Source of the DNA: Betaproteobacteria bacterium
GTDB lineage: Bacteria; Pseudomonadota; Gammaproteobacteria; Burkholderiales; Casimicrobiaceae
DNA length: 64,000 nt
Reading direction: 5' to 3'
NCBI GenBank assembly: GCA_016704895.1
Contig: JADIZG010000001.1
Coordinates: forward strand, 91,348-155,347
Both the position numbers and the translations under genes were made by a program. Positions within the stretch are counted from its first letter, which is position 1. Every line of letters starts with the position of its first letter. The notes under the pieces are model-generated. The model was not told the DNA's origin and made no database searches. It saw only the letters and a program-made list of their open reading frames with translations. Shown here in pieces: positions 9,112-28,834 of the stretch.

Positions 9112-9546
9112 ATGGCGAAGAAAGTCGTCGGTTTCATCAAGCTTCAGGTGCCGGCAGGCAAGGCGAATCCCTCGCCGCCGATCGGCCCCGCGCTCGGCCA
9201 GCGCGGCCTCAACATCATGGAGTTCTGCAAGGCGTTCAACGCGCAGACCCAGAAGATGGAAGCCGGGCTGCCGATCCCGGTCGTGATCACGGCGTACGCG
9301 GACAAGAGCTTCACGTTCGTGATGAAGACGCCGCCGGCCACCGTGCTGATCAAGAAGGCCGCGAAGGTCGACAAGGGCTCGCCCCGGCCGCACACCGACA
9401 AGGTCGGCAAGCTCACGCGCGCGCAGGCCGAGGAGATCGCCAAGGCGAAGCAGCCCGACCTGACCGCGGCGGATCTCGACGCGGCGGTGCGCACGATCGC
9501 CGGCAGCGCCCGTTCCATGGGCATCACGGTCGAAGGGGTGAAGTGA
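9112..9546 (+). CDS. rplK: 50S ribosomal protein L11
   Basis: Binds 23S rRNA in the GTPase-associated centre and supports elongation-factor turnover. 144 residues, family length. The proline-rich N-terminal domain (FIKLQVPAGKANPSPPIGPALG) and the C-terminal rRNA-binding domain (LTRAQAEEIAKAKQPDL, ARSMGITVEG) are both present. An AGGAG motif precedes the ATG. It is followed 2 bases later by rplA. Confidence 0.97.
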   Translation: MAKKVVGFIKLQVPAGKANPSPPIGPALGQRGLNIMEFCKAFNAQTQKMEAGLPIPVVITAYADKSFTFVMKTPPATVLIKKAAKVDKGSPRPHTDKVGKLTRAQAEEIAKAKQPDLTAADLDAAVRTIAGSARSMGITVEGVK

Positions 9547-9548
9547 TC

Positions 9549-10277
9549 ATGGCCGAACAGAAGACTCCGCGCCTCTCCAAGCGCATGAAGACGGTCCTCG
9601 GCAAGGTGGACCGCAACAAGTTCTATCCGGTCGACGACGCGCTGAAGCTCGTCAAGGAGACCGCCGTCGCCAAGTTCGACGAGTCGGTGGACGTCGCCGT
9701 GAACCTCGGCGTCGACGCGAAGAAGTCCGACCAGACCGTCCGCGGCTCGGTCGTGCTTCCCGCCGGCATCGGCAAGAACGTGCGCGTCGCGGTGTTCGCG
9801 CAGGGCGACAAGGCGAAGCAGGCCACCGACGCCGGCGCCGACGTCGTCGGCTTCGACGACCTCGCGGCGAAGATCAAGGAAGGGTTCATGGACTTCGACG
9901 TCGTCATCGCGTCCCCGGACGCGATGAAGGTCGTGGGCCAGCTGGGCCAGATCCTGGGCCCCCGCGGCCTGATGCCGAACCCGAAGGTCGGCACCGTGTC
10001 GGCCGACATCGCCGGCGCGGTGAAGAACGCCAAGGCGGGCCAGGTGCAGTACCGCACCGACAAGGCCGGCATCGTCCAGTGCACGATCGGGCGCGCGTCG
10101 TTCACGCCCGAGCAGCTCAAGTCCAACCTGACGGCGCTGATCGACGCGCTCTCCAAGGCGAGGCCGCAGGGCATCAAGGGCATCTATTTCAGGAAGGTCA
10201 GCGTCTCGTCGACGATGGGCGCGGGCGTGCGGGTCGACACCGCGAGCCTGAACATCGCGCAGTCGGCGACGCACTGA
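9549..10277 (+). CDS. rplA: 50S ribosomal protein L1
   Basis: Forms the mobile L1 stalk at the E site and usually represses its own L11-L1 mRNA. 242 residues, slightly longer than usual because of the N-terminal MAEQKTPRLSKRMKTV. The signature GPRGLMPNPKVGTV lies mid-protein and the C-terminus has KARPQGIKGIYFRKV. The start follows the rplK stop immediately. Confidence 0.97.
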   Translation: MAEQKTPRLSKRMKTVLGKVDRNKFYPVDDALKLVKETAVAKFDESVDVAVNLGVDAKKSDQTVRGSVVLPAGIGKNVRVAVFAQGDKAKQATDAGADVVGFDDLAAKIKEGFMDFDVVIASPDAMKVVGQLGQILGPRGLMPNPKVGTVSADIAGAVKNAKAGQVQYRTDKAGIVQCTIGRASFTPEQLKSNLTALIDALSKARPQGIKGIYFRKVSVSSTMGAGVRVDTASLNIAQSATH

Positions 10278-10629
10278 TCGGCAGTCGGTCGACAGTCGAC
10301 AGGTCGGGCAGCGCGAGCTGCCGGTACGAAAGCAGCGAATTGAGGGAAGGCCGCTTCGCAAGAGGCGACCAGCCGTCAAAGACCGCGGGAGCGAGAGCTT
10401 AATCGGTCGATGGATCAGGATGGCGGGTGGGAGGGGTCTCTGACTCCTGCCAACCCGCGCCTGAATCCTGACTCCCCGCGCAGATGGTGCCCTTAGGACA
10501 GGACATTCCTGGACGCAAGGTCACCGCAAGGCGCAAGGGACGAGCGGGAACGCGAGTCCGGCGCGCGTAGGTGGGAGTCCGGCGACGCGGTACGCCGGGT
10601 CTCGGTCTCCCGGAAGCATGGAGGTGAGC
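10278..10629 (+). promoter_or_regulatory. rplA-rplJ spacer, presumed L10-(L12)4 autoregulatory leader
   Basis: A 352-base stretch with no supported gene. This interval carries the L10-binding leader in most proteobacteria; here I see degenerate inverted sequence (GTCGACAGTCGAC near 10290) and a fragment related to the GGCAGGAGTCAG repeat, in reverse orientation, near 10440. I cannot define the L10 site by eye. It ends with ribosome-binding GGAGG (10620-10624) for rplJ. Confidence 0.5.
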
Positions 10630-11154
10630 TTGAGTCTCGATCTTCAGAAGAAGGAAGCGGTAGTCGCGGAAGTCGCGAAGCAGGTGTCCACGGCGCAGGC
10701 GATCGTGCTTGCGGAGAACCGTGGCATGCCGGTCTCCGACATGACGCAGCTCCGCGCGAAGGCACGGGCGTCCGGCGTCTACTTCAGGGTGGTGAAAAAC
10801 ACCCTGGTGCGCCGCGCGGTCGTCGGCACGCCGTTCGAGAAGCTGTCCGACCAGATGGTCGGACCGCTCACGTACGGCATCGGCGCCGACCCGGTGGCCG
10901 TGGCGAAGGTGTTGAACGACTTCGCCAAGGGCTACGAGAAGCTCGTGATCATGGCTGGCGCGATGCCGGGCCAGGTGATGTCCGCCAAGGACGTCGCCGC
11001 CCTCGCCTCGCTCCCCTCGCGCGACGAGCTGATTGCGAAGCTGATGGGCACGATGCAGGCGCCGGTGGCGAAGTTCGTCCGCACGCTGAACGAGGTCCCG
11101 GGCAGGTTCGTCCGGACGCTCGCGGCGGTGCGCGATGCGAAGTCCGCCGCCTGA
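10630..11154 (+). CDS. rplJ: 50S ribosomal protein L10
   Basis: Anchors L7/L12 dimers on the ribosome. 174 residues. I choose TTG 10630 (M-SLDLQKKEAVVAEVAK), which aligns with the family start and has GGAGG five bases upstream; an ATG at 10618 would add four residues and would bury the ribosome-binding site inside the gene. Conserved MTQLRAKARASGVYFRVVKN and the C-terminal L12-binding helix are visible. A non-ATG start may be part of L10 autoregulation, an inference. Confidence 0.94.
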   Translation: MSLDLQKKEAVVAEVAKQVSTAQAIVLAENRGMPVSDMTQLRAKARASGVYFRVVKNTLVRRAVVGTPFEKLSDQMVGPLTYGIGADPVAVAKVLNDFAKGYEKLVIMAGAMPGQVMSAKDVAALASLPSRDELIAKLMGTMQAPVAKFVRTLNEVPGRFVRTLAAVRDAKSAA

Positions 11155-11211
11155 CGCGTTCCGCCCGCCGATTCCACCCGATCCCATTCATTCACGAATC
11201 AGGAGTCCACG

Positions 11212-11589
11212 ATGTCCGCTGTCCAGACTGAAATCCTCGACAAGATCTCTTCGATGACCGTCCTCGAGCTCTCCGAGCTCATCAAGGCGATGGAAGAGAA
11301 GTTCGGCGTCTCCGCGGCTGCCGCGGTCGCCGTCGCCGCCCCGGCGGCCGGCGGTCCCGCCGCCGCCGTCGAAGAGAAGACCGAGTTCGCGGTCGTCCTC
11401 CTCGCCGCCGGCGAAAACAAGGTCAACGTGATCAAGGCGGTCCGCGAGCTCACGAGCCTCGGCCTCAAGGAAGCGAAGGACCTGGTCGACGGCGCGCCGA
11501 AGCCCGTCAAGGAAGGCATCCCGAAGGCCGACGCCGAAGCCGCCAAGAAGAAGCTCGAGGAAGCCGGCGCGAAGGTCGAGATCAAGTAG
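11212..11589 (+). CDS. rplL: 50S ribosomal protein L7/L12
   Basis: Stalk protein that recruits translation GTPases. 125 residues: N-terminal dimerisation helices (ILDKISSMTVLELSELIKAMEEKFG), an Ala/Pro hinge (about 37-55) and the C-terminal factor-binding domain (KTEFAVVLLAAGENKVNVIK, LGLKEAKDLVDGAPKPVKEG). AGGAGT precedes the ATG. Confidence 0.98.
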   Translation: MSAVQTEILDKISSMTVLELSELIKAMEEKFGVSAAAAVAVAAPAAGGPAAAVEEKTEFAVVLLAAGENKVNVIKAVRELTSLGLKEAKDLVDGAPKPVKEGIPKADAEAAKKKLEEAGAKVEIK

Positions 11590-12076
11590 TAGAGAGGTCA
11601 GAAGGCGCGCGAGGCCTTCCGGCCGCGCGCCTTGGAAGAATCACCGAGCTGACAGCCTGACGTAGAGGCTGATCAGGCGGAAATCGCGGGCGAAGCCCGA
11701 CGATTTCCGTAGGGTCGAAGGCCCGGGCGCCGGTGGGGAACCTGCCGGGCGATCGGTTCGAGCCATGGGCGGGACGGCGGCGCGTGCGGCCGTTTCGCGC
11801 GTCGTTCCCTTGGAAACGAGGGAGCGAAGCACAGCGGTTTTTCGCGAGACCGCTGTGCTTCGTTTTCCGACGCGACTGCGGAAGACGGGTTTGGTCGGGC
11901 GTTCCCCCGCAACGGGGCACGTCGTCCGCCAGCGGCTGGTAGAGGCCAGCCACCAGGCCAGGGGCGCAACGCCCCCGGACAGTCGAAGTGAGCGACCGCA
12001 CGGCGTCATGCCGTCCGCGGTCCGCGCGGCGGCAACCCGCCGCATGCAGGATTCGCACGAAGGATCGATCCAGGCC
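11590..12076 (+). promoter_or_regulatory. Long rplL-rpoB spacer with three hairpins
   Basis: 487 bases without a gene. Three strong stem-loops are present. The first is AAGGCGCGC/GCGCGCCTT around a GGCC-TTCC-GGCC core (11602-11633). The second is GAAATCG-CGGGC/GCCCG-CGATTTC (11680-11707). The third is a perfect 14-base stem CGAAGCACAGCGGT/ACCGCTGTGCTTCG (11825-11862) followed by TTTT. In E. coli this interval holds an attenuator and RNase III site that lower rpoBC relative to ribosomal genes; a similar role is inferred here. Confidence 0.6.
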
Positions 12077-16171
<4,095 letters not shown>

Positions 16172-16266
16172 GGTTGAGCGTTCCGCGCCGCGCATGAAGC
16201 GCGACGCGGGACGCCGCGGGACATTCGCCCGACGCTCGACGCTCAACGCCCAACCAAGGAGTCGTG

Positions 16267-20490
<4,224 letters not shown>

Positions 20491-20514
20491 CGCATCGTCG
20501 GGACGTCGATCGAG

Positions 20515-20546
20515 GGGCCGGCGGGAGACCGCCGGCCCTTTCTTTT
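20515..20546 (+). terminator. Rho-independent terminator of rpoBC
   Basis: Perfect 10-base stem GGGCCGGCGG / CCGCCGGCCC with a GAGA tetraloop, followed by TTTCTTTT. It lies 24 bases after the rpoC stop. A second inverted repeat GGGCCC...GGGCCC next to it (about 20550-20568) may serve the convergent LysR gene. Confidence 0.93.
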
Positions 20547-20567
20547 CGCGGGCCCCGTTGACGGGCC

Positions 20568-21488
20568 CTAGCCTGCCGTCACCTCGTTCGCCGCGGCAAC
20601 GCCGGCCCGGTCGTCGTTCCACGTGTCGGCGACGAGCGCGACGAGCGCCGCGATCGCCGGCTCGCCGGTCCGTTCGCGGGCATGGATGAACTGCAGCGTC
20701 GTCTCGAGCCGCGCATCCGGCCAGACGGCGACCTCGCCCGCGCGCTCCGCGTCGAGCGCGAGGTCCTCGCGCATCAACCCGGCACCGACGCCCGCGACGA
20801 CGAGGGAGCGGACGACCGACTCGTTGTCCGCCTCGACGATCGTCTCGGGCGTCTGTCCGCGGGCATGGAAGAGCTCCGAGGCGAGCGCATGGTGGGAGCT
20901 GATCGCGGGAGTCATCACCCACGGGAGCGAGGCGACGCGCGCCCAGTCGCTCCCGGCGATCCGTGCGCGCCAGGCTGCGGGTACGACGACACGGTAGGCC
21001 ATCGGCCGCAGCGTGAGCGCCGATACCGACGGATGGTGCAGGGGGCCGTAGTAGAAGCTCGCGTCGAGCTCGCCGTCCCGGACCTTCGCAAAGGCGGCCC
21101 CGGTGACCTCGTGGCGCAGATCGAGGTGAAGAAGCGGGTGGCGCTCGACCGCGCGCGCCAGCAGGTCACCGAGACGCAATGTCTCCGGGTCGGCGAGCGT
21201 GCCGATCCTCACGTGTGCCGCCACCTCGCCCTTGAGCGAACGGGCCCGGCTCTTCAGGTCCGCCGCGGCCCCGATCACGCGGAACGCCATCGGCAGCAGC
21301 TTCGACCCCTCCGGGGTGAGGGTCATTCCGGTGGCGCCACGGTCGAACAGCGGTACCCCGAGCTCGTCCTCCAGCGCACGGATCTGGGCGGACACCGCCG
21401 GCTGGCTCACGTGAAGCCGCTCGGCGGCCCGGGTGAGGTGGCCGTGTTCGGCGACGGCGGCAAAGCTGCGCAGCTGGTAGAGCTCCAT
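20568..21488 (-). CDS. LysR-family transcriptional regulator
   Basis: 306-residue LysR-type regulator. An N-terminal winged helix (about 1-60: LRSFAAVAEHGHLTRAAERL, VSQPAVSAQIRALEDELG) is followed by a two-lobed effector domain (about 90-300). The effector is unknown. It is transcribed convergently with rpoC and divergently from the small DUF3563 gene, so that gene is a plausible target, an inference from layout. The start is the conserved MELYQLRSFAAVAE. The intergenic region is notably AT-richer than its surroundings. Confidence 0.92.
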   Translation of the reverse strand: MELYQLRSFAAVAEHGHLTRAAERLHVSQPAVSAQIRALEDELGVPLFDRGATGMTLTPEGSKLLPMAFRVIGAAADLKSRARSLKGEVAAHVRIGTLADPETLRLGDLLARAVERHPLLHLDLRHEVTGAAFAKVRDGELDASFYYGPLHHPSVSALTLRPMAYRVVVPAAWRARIAGSDWARVASLPWVMTPAISSHHALASELFHARGQTPETIVEADNESVVRSLVVAGVGAGLMREDLALDAERAGEVAVWPDARLETTLQFIHARERTGEPAIAALVALVADTWNDDRAGVAAANEVTAG

Positions 21489-21522
21489 GTCGTGCGGGGA
21501 CCTTTCTGCCTTTCAGTATGGT

Positions 21523-21537
21523 TGCTGCTATGCAGCA
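21523..21537. promoter_or_regulatory. Palindrome in LysR/DUF3563 divergent promoter region
   Basis: TGCTGC-TAT-GCAGCA is a perfect dyad 35 bases upstream of the LysR start. LysR proteins bind short dyads of T-N11-A type near their own promoters, so this is a candidate operator. Spacing is T-N13-A and the link is by position only. Confidence 0.45.
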
Positions 21538-21684
21538 TTACAAGGCCTTCCGATCAATGGATGTTATCTCGTTGATCCAAATGCATGATTGGAATTTACC
21601 TGATGGAACCGCGACCATGTTTTGGTGCGTTGCGGTATCGCCGCGCCACGTTCCGATCCGCCCACCAGCAAGAAAGGAACTGCG

Positions 21685-21954
21685 ATGAAGCACTCACTCA
21701 CGACGACAGGCTCGTACGCGGCGATCGTCGATCTCCGGGCCGCGATGCGCGCTGCCCGGGATCCGGCCCGGACGACGTCGATCCGGCCGGCCGCGGCAGC
21801 GGCCTCGCGCTCGCTGCTCGATCGCCTCGAACACGCCCTTTGGCGCGCCCGCCAGCGCGACCTCGATCGCTACCTGGCTCAGGCGGTCGATGCCGCCGAC
21901 CTGGAAGACCGCCAGCGCCGCATCGATCGGTCGATGCTCGGCCGCTACTACTGA
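21685..21954 (+). CDS. DUF3563 family small protein
   Basis: 89 residues. The C-terminal half (ARQRDLDRYLAQAVDAADLEDRQRRID) matches the pattern of DUF3563, short proteins of unknown function frequent in Burkholderiales, with the conserved YLxQAVDxxDLExRxRxID core. The N-terminal half is Ala/Arg-rich and not recognised. The start has AAGGAA eight bases upstream. It lies alone between a divergent LysR gene and the rpsL promoter. Soluble, no signal peptide. Confidence 0.75.
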   Translation: MKHSLTTTGSYAAIVDLRAAMRAARDPARTTSIRPAAAAASRSLLDRLEHALWRARQRDLDRYLAQAVDAADLEDRQRRIDRSMLGRYY

Positions 21955-22036
21955 TTTCCCCCGGCCCCGGAAAGACCGCGGAATCCCGGCCGCGGCACGC
22001 GGGGTCGCCGGCCGACGCTTTCGGCGCGTAAGACCG

Positions 22037-22066
22037 TTGACGCACCGCGCCAAATGTCTCTATAAT
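22037..22066 (+). promoter_or_regulatory. Promoter of the str operon
   Basis: TTGACG (22037-22042), an 18-base spacer and a perfect TATAAT (22061-22066), about 260 bases before rpsL. This implies a long leader of around 250 nucleotides; the 21955-22323 spacer holds no supported gene. Likely drives rpsL-rpsG-fusA-tuf and perhaps the S10 genes. Confidence 0.88.
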
Positions 22067-22323
22067 CGCGGTCTTTTCGCCCCTCGGCGGCCATGAACCC
22101 GGCCGGCGGGCGGCGTACCCGGCGCGCCGGGGTGCCCGCAATGGCCGTCGCGGGTGACTCCGGGCTGCGTCGTGGCGCGATGCGGTGGCCCGGCGTCGGC
22201 AGCAGTTTCTCGCGCGCCCGGGCCACTTTGATTTGCTGCAAGCACGATGAGCCCTGCGGCCCGGGCCCGGAGCACGCGACGCCGGGCGGACGCACACTCA
22301 GGACAACTGGCGGAAGACCTTAG

Positions 22324-22701
22324 ATGCCCACAATCAATCAGCTCGTGCGGAAGGGCCGCAAGCCCGTCGTGACGAAGAGCAAGGTGCCTGCGCTCCAGCA
22401 GAGCCCGCAGAAGCGGGGCGTGTGCACTCGCGTGTACACGACCACGCCGAAGAAGCCGAACTCCGCGCTCCGGAAGGTCGCGAAGGTTCGCCTCACCAAC
22501 GGCTTCGAGGTGATCAGCTACATCGGCGGCGAGGGCCACAACCTGCAGGAGCACTCGGTCGTGCTGATCCGCGGCGGCCGCGTGAAGGACCTGCCGGGGG
22601 TGCGCTACCACATGGTGCGCGGCAGCCTCGACACCGCAGGCGTGAAGGATCGCAAGCAGTCGCGCTCGAAGTACGGCGCGAAGCGGCCGAAGGCCGCGTA
22701 A
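22324..22701 (+). CDS. rpsL: 30S ribosomal protein S12
   Basis: Decoding-centre protein of the small subunit, 125 residues. Lys43 and Lys88 (TTPKKPNS, GGRVKDLPG), the sites where streptomycin-resistance changes arise, are the wild-type residues. First gene of the str operon behind a consensus-like promoter. Confidence 0.98.
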   Translation: MPTINQLVRKGRKPVVTKSKVPALQQSPQKRGVCTRVYTTTPKKPNSALRKVAKVRLTNGFEVISYIGGEGHNLQEHSVVLIRGGRVKDLPGVRYHMVRGSLDTAGVKDRKQSRSKYGAKRPKAA

Positions 22702-22802
22702 ACGGTACCACTGTCGCGACGGATCGGCGGGCCGGGCCCGCGATCCGTCGGTAGTCCACTCCGGCGAGAGCGGGTTCGACCCCTTCGCCCCACGGAGCCG
22801 AT

Positions 22803-23273
22803 ATGCCCCGACGCAGAGAAGTCCCGAAGCGCGACATCCTGGCCGACCCGAAGTACGGTTCGGTGGAGCTCGCGAAGTTCATGAACGTGCTCATGACCGC
22901 CGGCAAGAAGTCGGTGGCCGAGCGCATCGTCTACGGCGCGTTCGACGCGATCACGAAGAAGGGCGGCAAGGATCCGCTGGAAGTCTTCACCCAGGCGCTG
23001 CAGAACACCAAGCCGATGGTCGAGGTCAAGAGCCGTCGCGTCGGTGGCGCCAACTTCCAGGTCCCCGTCGAGGTCCGCCCGGTCCGCCGCGTCGCGCTCG
23101 CGATGCGCTGGCTGCGCGAAGCCGCGCGCAAGCGCGGCGAGAAGTCGATGGGCGCGCGCCTCGCTGGCGAGCTGATCGACGCGTCCGAAGGGCGCGGCGG
23201 CGCGGTGAAGAAGCGCGAGGAAGTCCATCGCATGGCCGAGGCCAACAAGGCCTTCTCGCACTTCCGGTTCTGA
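22803..23273 (+). CDS. rpsG: 30S ribosomal protein S7
   Basis: Primary 16S rRNA-binding protein that nucleates the 30S head; in E. coli it also represses str-operon translation. 156 residues with MPRRREVPKRDILADPKYGS, FMNVLMTAGKKSVAERIVY and the C-terminal KKREEVHRMAEANKAFSHF. The 101-base rpsL-rpsG gap could hold the S7 feedback site, an inference. Confidence 0.98.
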   Translation: MPRRREVPKRDILADPKYGSVELAKFMNVLMTAGKKSVAERIVYGAFDAITKKGGKDPLEVFTQALQNTKPMVEVKSRRVGGANFQVPVEVRPVRRVALAMRWLREAARKRGEKSMGARLAGELIDASEGRGGAVKKREEVHRMAEANKAFSHFRF

Positions 23274-23377
23274 CCGGCGCTGCGCACGCACACGAGACAA
23301 CGACAGACACACGCGACAGGACGGCCTAGCGCCGCCGCCACGGGCGATCCCGCGGCGGCGTCGAGCCGAAAACGACA

Positions 23378-25471
<2,094 letters not shown>

Positions 25472-25482
25472 GGACTCCGATC

Positions 25483-26671
<1,189 letters not shown>

Positions 26672-26806
26672 GGGCGGTGGCGCAAAGCAGACAGCTGCTT
26701 TGCGCCGACAGGGCCATTCAGAACGAAAAGCGCCGGGCGGCCGAGCGCTTTTCGGTAGACGAACCCGGCCGAAAGCAGGGTTTCACTTTCGGCCGCAGAG
26801 GGCACC
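26672..26806 (+). promoter_or_regulatory. tuf-rpsJ leader with three consecutive hairpins
   Basis: Three clean stems in 135 bases: GGCGCAAAGCAG/CTGCTTTGCGCC with loop ACAG (26679-26706), GAAAAGCGC/GCGCTTTTC (26725-26753) and GGCCGAAAG/CTTTCGGCC (26767-26794). None has a long T-run. Their position at the head of the S10 operon suggests an L4-type attenuation leader, an inference. Confidence 0.6.
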
Positions 26807-27118
26807 ATGCAAAACCAGAGAATCCGCATCCGTCTCAAGGCGTTCGACTACAAGCTGATCGACCAGTCGGCGCTCGAGATCGTCGAGACGGCGAAGCGAT
26901 CGGGCGCCGTCGTCAGGGGCCCGGTGCCGCTGCCGACGAAGATCGAGCGCTTCGACGTGCTGCGCTCGCCGCACGTCAACAAGACGTCGCGCGACCAGTT
27001 CGAGATCCGCACGCACCTCCGGCTGATGGACATCATCGACCCGACGGACAAGACCGTCGACCAGCTGATGAAGCTCGACCTGCCGGCGGGTGTCGACGTC
27101 GAGATCAAGTTGCAGTAG
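26807..27118 (+). CDS. rpsJ: 30S ribosomal protein S10
   Basis: Small-subunit head protein, also the NusE antitermination partner of NusB and NusG. 103 residues, from MQNQRIRIRLKAFDYKLID to LPAGVDVEIKLQ, with the conserved GPVPLPTKIERFDVLRSPHV. First gene of the S10 operon behind the hairpin leader; a 108-base gap containing a short ACCCCG/CGGGGT hairpin precedes rplC. Confidence 0.97.
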   Translation: MQNQRIRIRLKAFDYKLIDQSALEIVETAKRSGAVVRGPVPLPTKIERFDVLRSPHVNKTSRDQFEIRTHLRLMDIIDPTDKTVDQLMKLDLPAGVDVEIKLQ

Positions 27119-27226
27119 GGCAGCACCGGTTGAGGGCAGGCATTCGCGCCCCCAACTCGTTTGATTGGCCGGCCAATTGAAGCTGGCACCCCGCGAAAGC
27201 CGGGGTAACCAAGAAGAGAGATGACC

Positions 27227-27883
27227 ATGTCACTCGGACTTGTCGGTCGCAAGGTTGGCATGACCCGCGTGTTCACGGACGACGGCAGCGCCGTGCCCGT
27301 GACCGTGCTGGACGTCGCCAACAACCGCGTCACGCAGATCAAGACCCCCGAGACCGACGGCTATGCGGCCGTGCAGGTCACCTACGGCAAGCGCCGTCCC
27401 TCGCGCGTGCCCAAGCCTCAGGCCGGGCACCTGGCGAAGGCGGGCGTCGAGTCGGGCGTGATGCTGAAGGAATTCCCGGTCAGCGCGGACGCGCTCGCCG
27501 GCCTCAAGCCCGGCGACGTCGTCGGTGCGGACACGTTCGAGCCCGGGCAGTTCGTCGACGTGACCGGCACGACGAAGGGCCACGGGTTCACGGGCGTCGT
27601 CAAGCGCCACCACTTCGGCGGCAACCGCGCGTCGCACGGCAACTCGGTGACGACGCGCGCGCCGGGCTCGATCGGCATGGCGCAGGATCCGGGGCGCGTC
27701 TTTCCTGGAAAGCGCATGGCCGGCCAGCACGGCAACGTCGCGCGCACGGTGCAGATGCTGACGGTCGTCCGCGTGGACAAGGAGCGCGGCCTCCTGCTCG
27801 TCAAGGGCGCGGTCCCGGGCGCGGACGGCGGCGCGGTGATCGTGCGTCCCTCGGTGAAGACGCCGGCGAAGAAGGGGGCGTGA
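27227..27883 (+). CDS. rplC: 50S ribosomal protein L3
   Basis: Early-assembly large-subunit protein reaching into the peptidyl-transferase region. 218 residues. ATG 27227 (MSLGLVGRKVGMTRVF) is preferred over ATG 27221 since GAGAG lies six bases ahead and this is the family start. The conserved loop RASHGNSVTTRAPGSIGMAQDPGRV, with the usual methylated Gln site in the GSIGMAQ region, is intact. Confidence 0.97.
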   Translation: MSLGLVGRKVGMTRVFTDDGSAVPVTVLDVANNRVTQIKTPETDGYAAVQVTYGKRRPSRVPKPQAGHLAKAGVESGVMLKEFPVSADALAGLKPGDVVGADTFEPGQFVDVTGTTKGHGFTGVVKRHHFGGNRASHGNSVTTRAPGSIGMAQDPGRVFPGKRMAGQHGNVARTVQMLTVVRVDKERGLLLVKGAVPGADGGAVIVRPSVKTPAKKGA

Positions 27884-27885
27884 CG

Positions 27886-28509
27886 ATGGAACTCAAGCTG
27901 ATCGACGAGCAGGGCCAGCCGGCATCGACGCTGGCCGCCTCGGACGCGCTGTTCGCTCGCGACTATAACGAGGCGCTGGTCCACCAGGTCGTCACCGCCT
28001 ACCAGGCGAACGGGCGGCAGGGCACGCGCGCGCAGAAGTCGCGCGGCGAGATCAACAAGTCGCACAAGAAGCCGTGGAAGCAGAAGGGCACCGGCCGGGC
28101 CCGCGCGGGCCAGGCCAACAGCCCGCTGTGGCGCGGCGGCGGCCGGATCTTCCCGTCCTCGCCCGACGAGAACTTCACCCAGAAGGTCAATCGCAAGATG
28201 TACCGGGCCGGGATGGCGTCGATCCTGTCGCAGCTCGTGCGCGAAGAGCGCCTCAAGGTGATCGAGTCGATCGCGGCGGACACGCCGAAGACCGGCCAGT
28301 TCGCGAAGAAGATGAAGGGGCTGGGCCTCGAGGGCACCGTGCTGGTCGTCACCGACCGGCTCGACGAGAACGTGTTCCTCGCGTCGCGCAACCTGCCGAA
28401 CGTGCTGGTGCTCGAGGCGCGCGAGGTGGATCCGGTGAGCCTCGTCCGTTTCAACAACGTGCTGCTCACGAAGGCGGCCGTCGGCCAGTTCGAGGAGATG
28501 CTCGGATGA
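27886..28509 (+). CDS. rplD: 50S ribosomal protein L4
   Basis: Lines the exit tunnel; in E. coli it also represses the S10 operon through the leader. 207 residues. The tunnel loop KKPWKQKGTGRARAGQANSP LWRGGG region, where macrolide-resistance changes occur, is wild-type in form. Two bases follow the rplC stop and the gene overlaps rplW by ATGA. Confidence 0.97.
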   Translation: MELKLIDEQGQPASTLAASDALFARDYNEALVHQVVTAYQANGRQGTRAQKSRGEINKSHKKPWKQKGTGRARAGQANSPLWRGGGRIFPSSPDENFTQKVNRKMYRAGMASILSQLVREERLKVIESIAADTPKTGQFAKKMKGLGLEGTVLVVTDRLDENVFLASRNLPNVLVLEAREVDPVSLVRFNNVLLTKAAVGQFEEMLG

Positions 28510-28832
28510 ACGCGCCCCGCACCACCGCTACCAAGTACAGCCAGGAGCGCCTGATGACGGTGCTGCTCGCGCCGGTCATCTCCGAGAAGGCCACGCAGAT
28601 CGCGGACAAGCACGACCAGGTCGTCTTCCGCGTCGCGCCGGACGCGACGAAGCCCGAGGTGAAGGCCGCCGTCGAGCTGATGTTCAAGGTCCAGGTCGAC
28701 AGCGTCCAGATCTCGAACGTCCATGGCAAGGAGAAGCGCTTCGGCCGGTTCATCGGGCGTCGCCGCGGCTGGAAGAAGGCGTACGTGTGCCTGAAGCCGG
28801 GCCAGGAACTCAACTTCGCGCAGGAGGCCTGA
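28506..28832 (+). CDS. rplW: 50S ribosomal protein L23
   Basis: Tunnel-exit protein that docks trigger factor and signal recognition particle. 108 residues, including MTVLLAPVISEKATQIAD and the trigger-factor-binding loop, then GRRRGWKKAYVCLKPGQEL. The first 16 residues before MTVLLAPV are longer than usual; a start at the internal ATG near 28554 is possible, but the ATGA overlap with rplD favours this one. Confidence 0.95.
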   Translation: MNAPRTTATKYSQERLMTVLLAPVISEKATQIADKHDQVVFRVAPDATKPEVKAAVELMFKVQVDSVQISNVHGKEKRFGRFIGRRRGWKKAYVCLKPGQELNFAQEA

Positions 28833-28834
28833 TC

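Noticed and set aside
21586..21684. Upstream ATGs before the DUF3563 gene (21622 and others)
   Set aside because: They lack ribosome-binding sites and lengthen the protein with non-conserved sequence; ATG 21685 has AAGGAA at good spacing.
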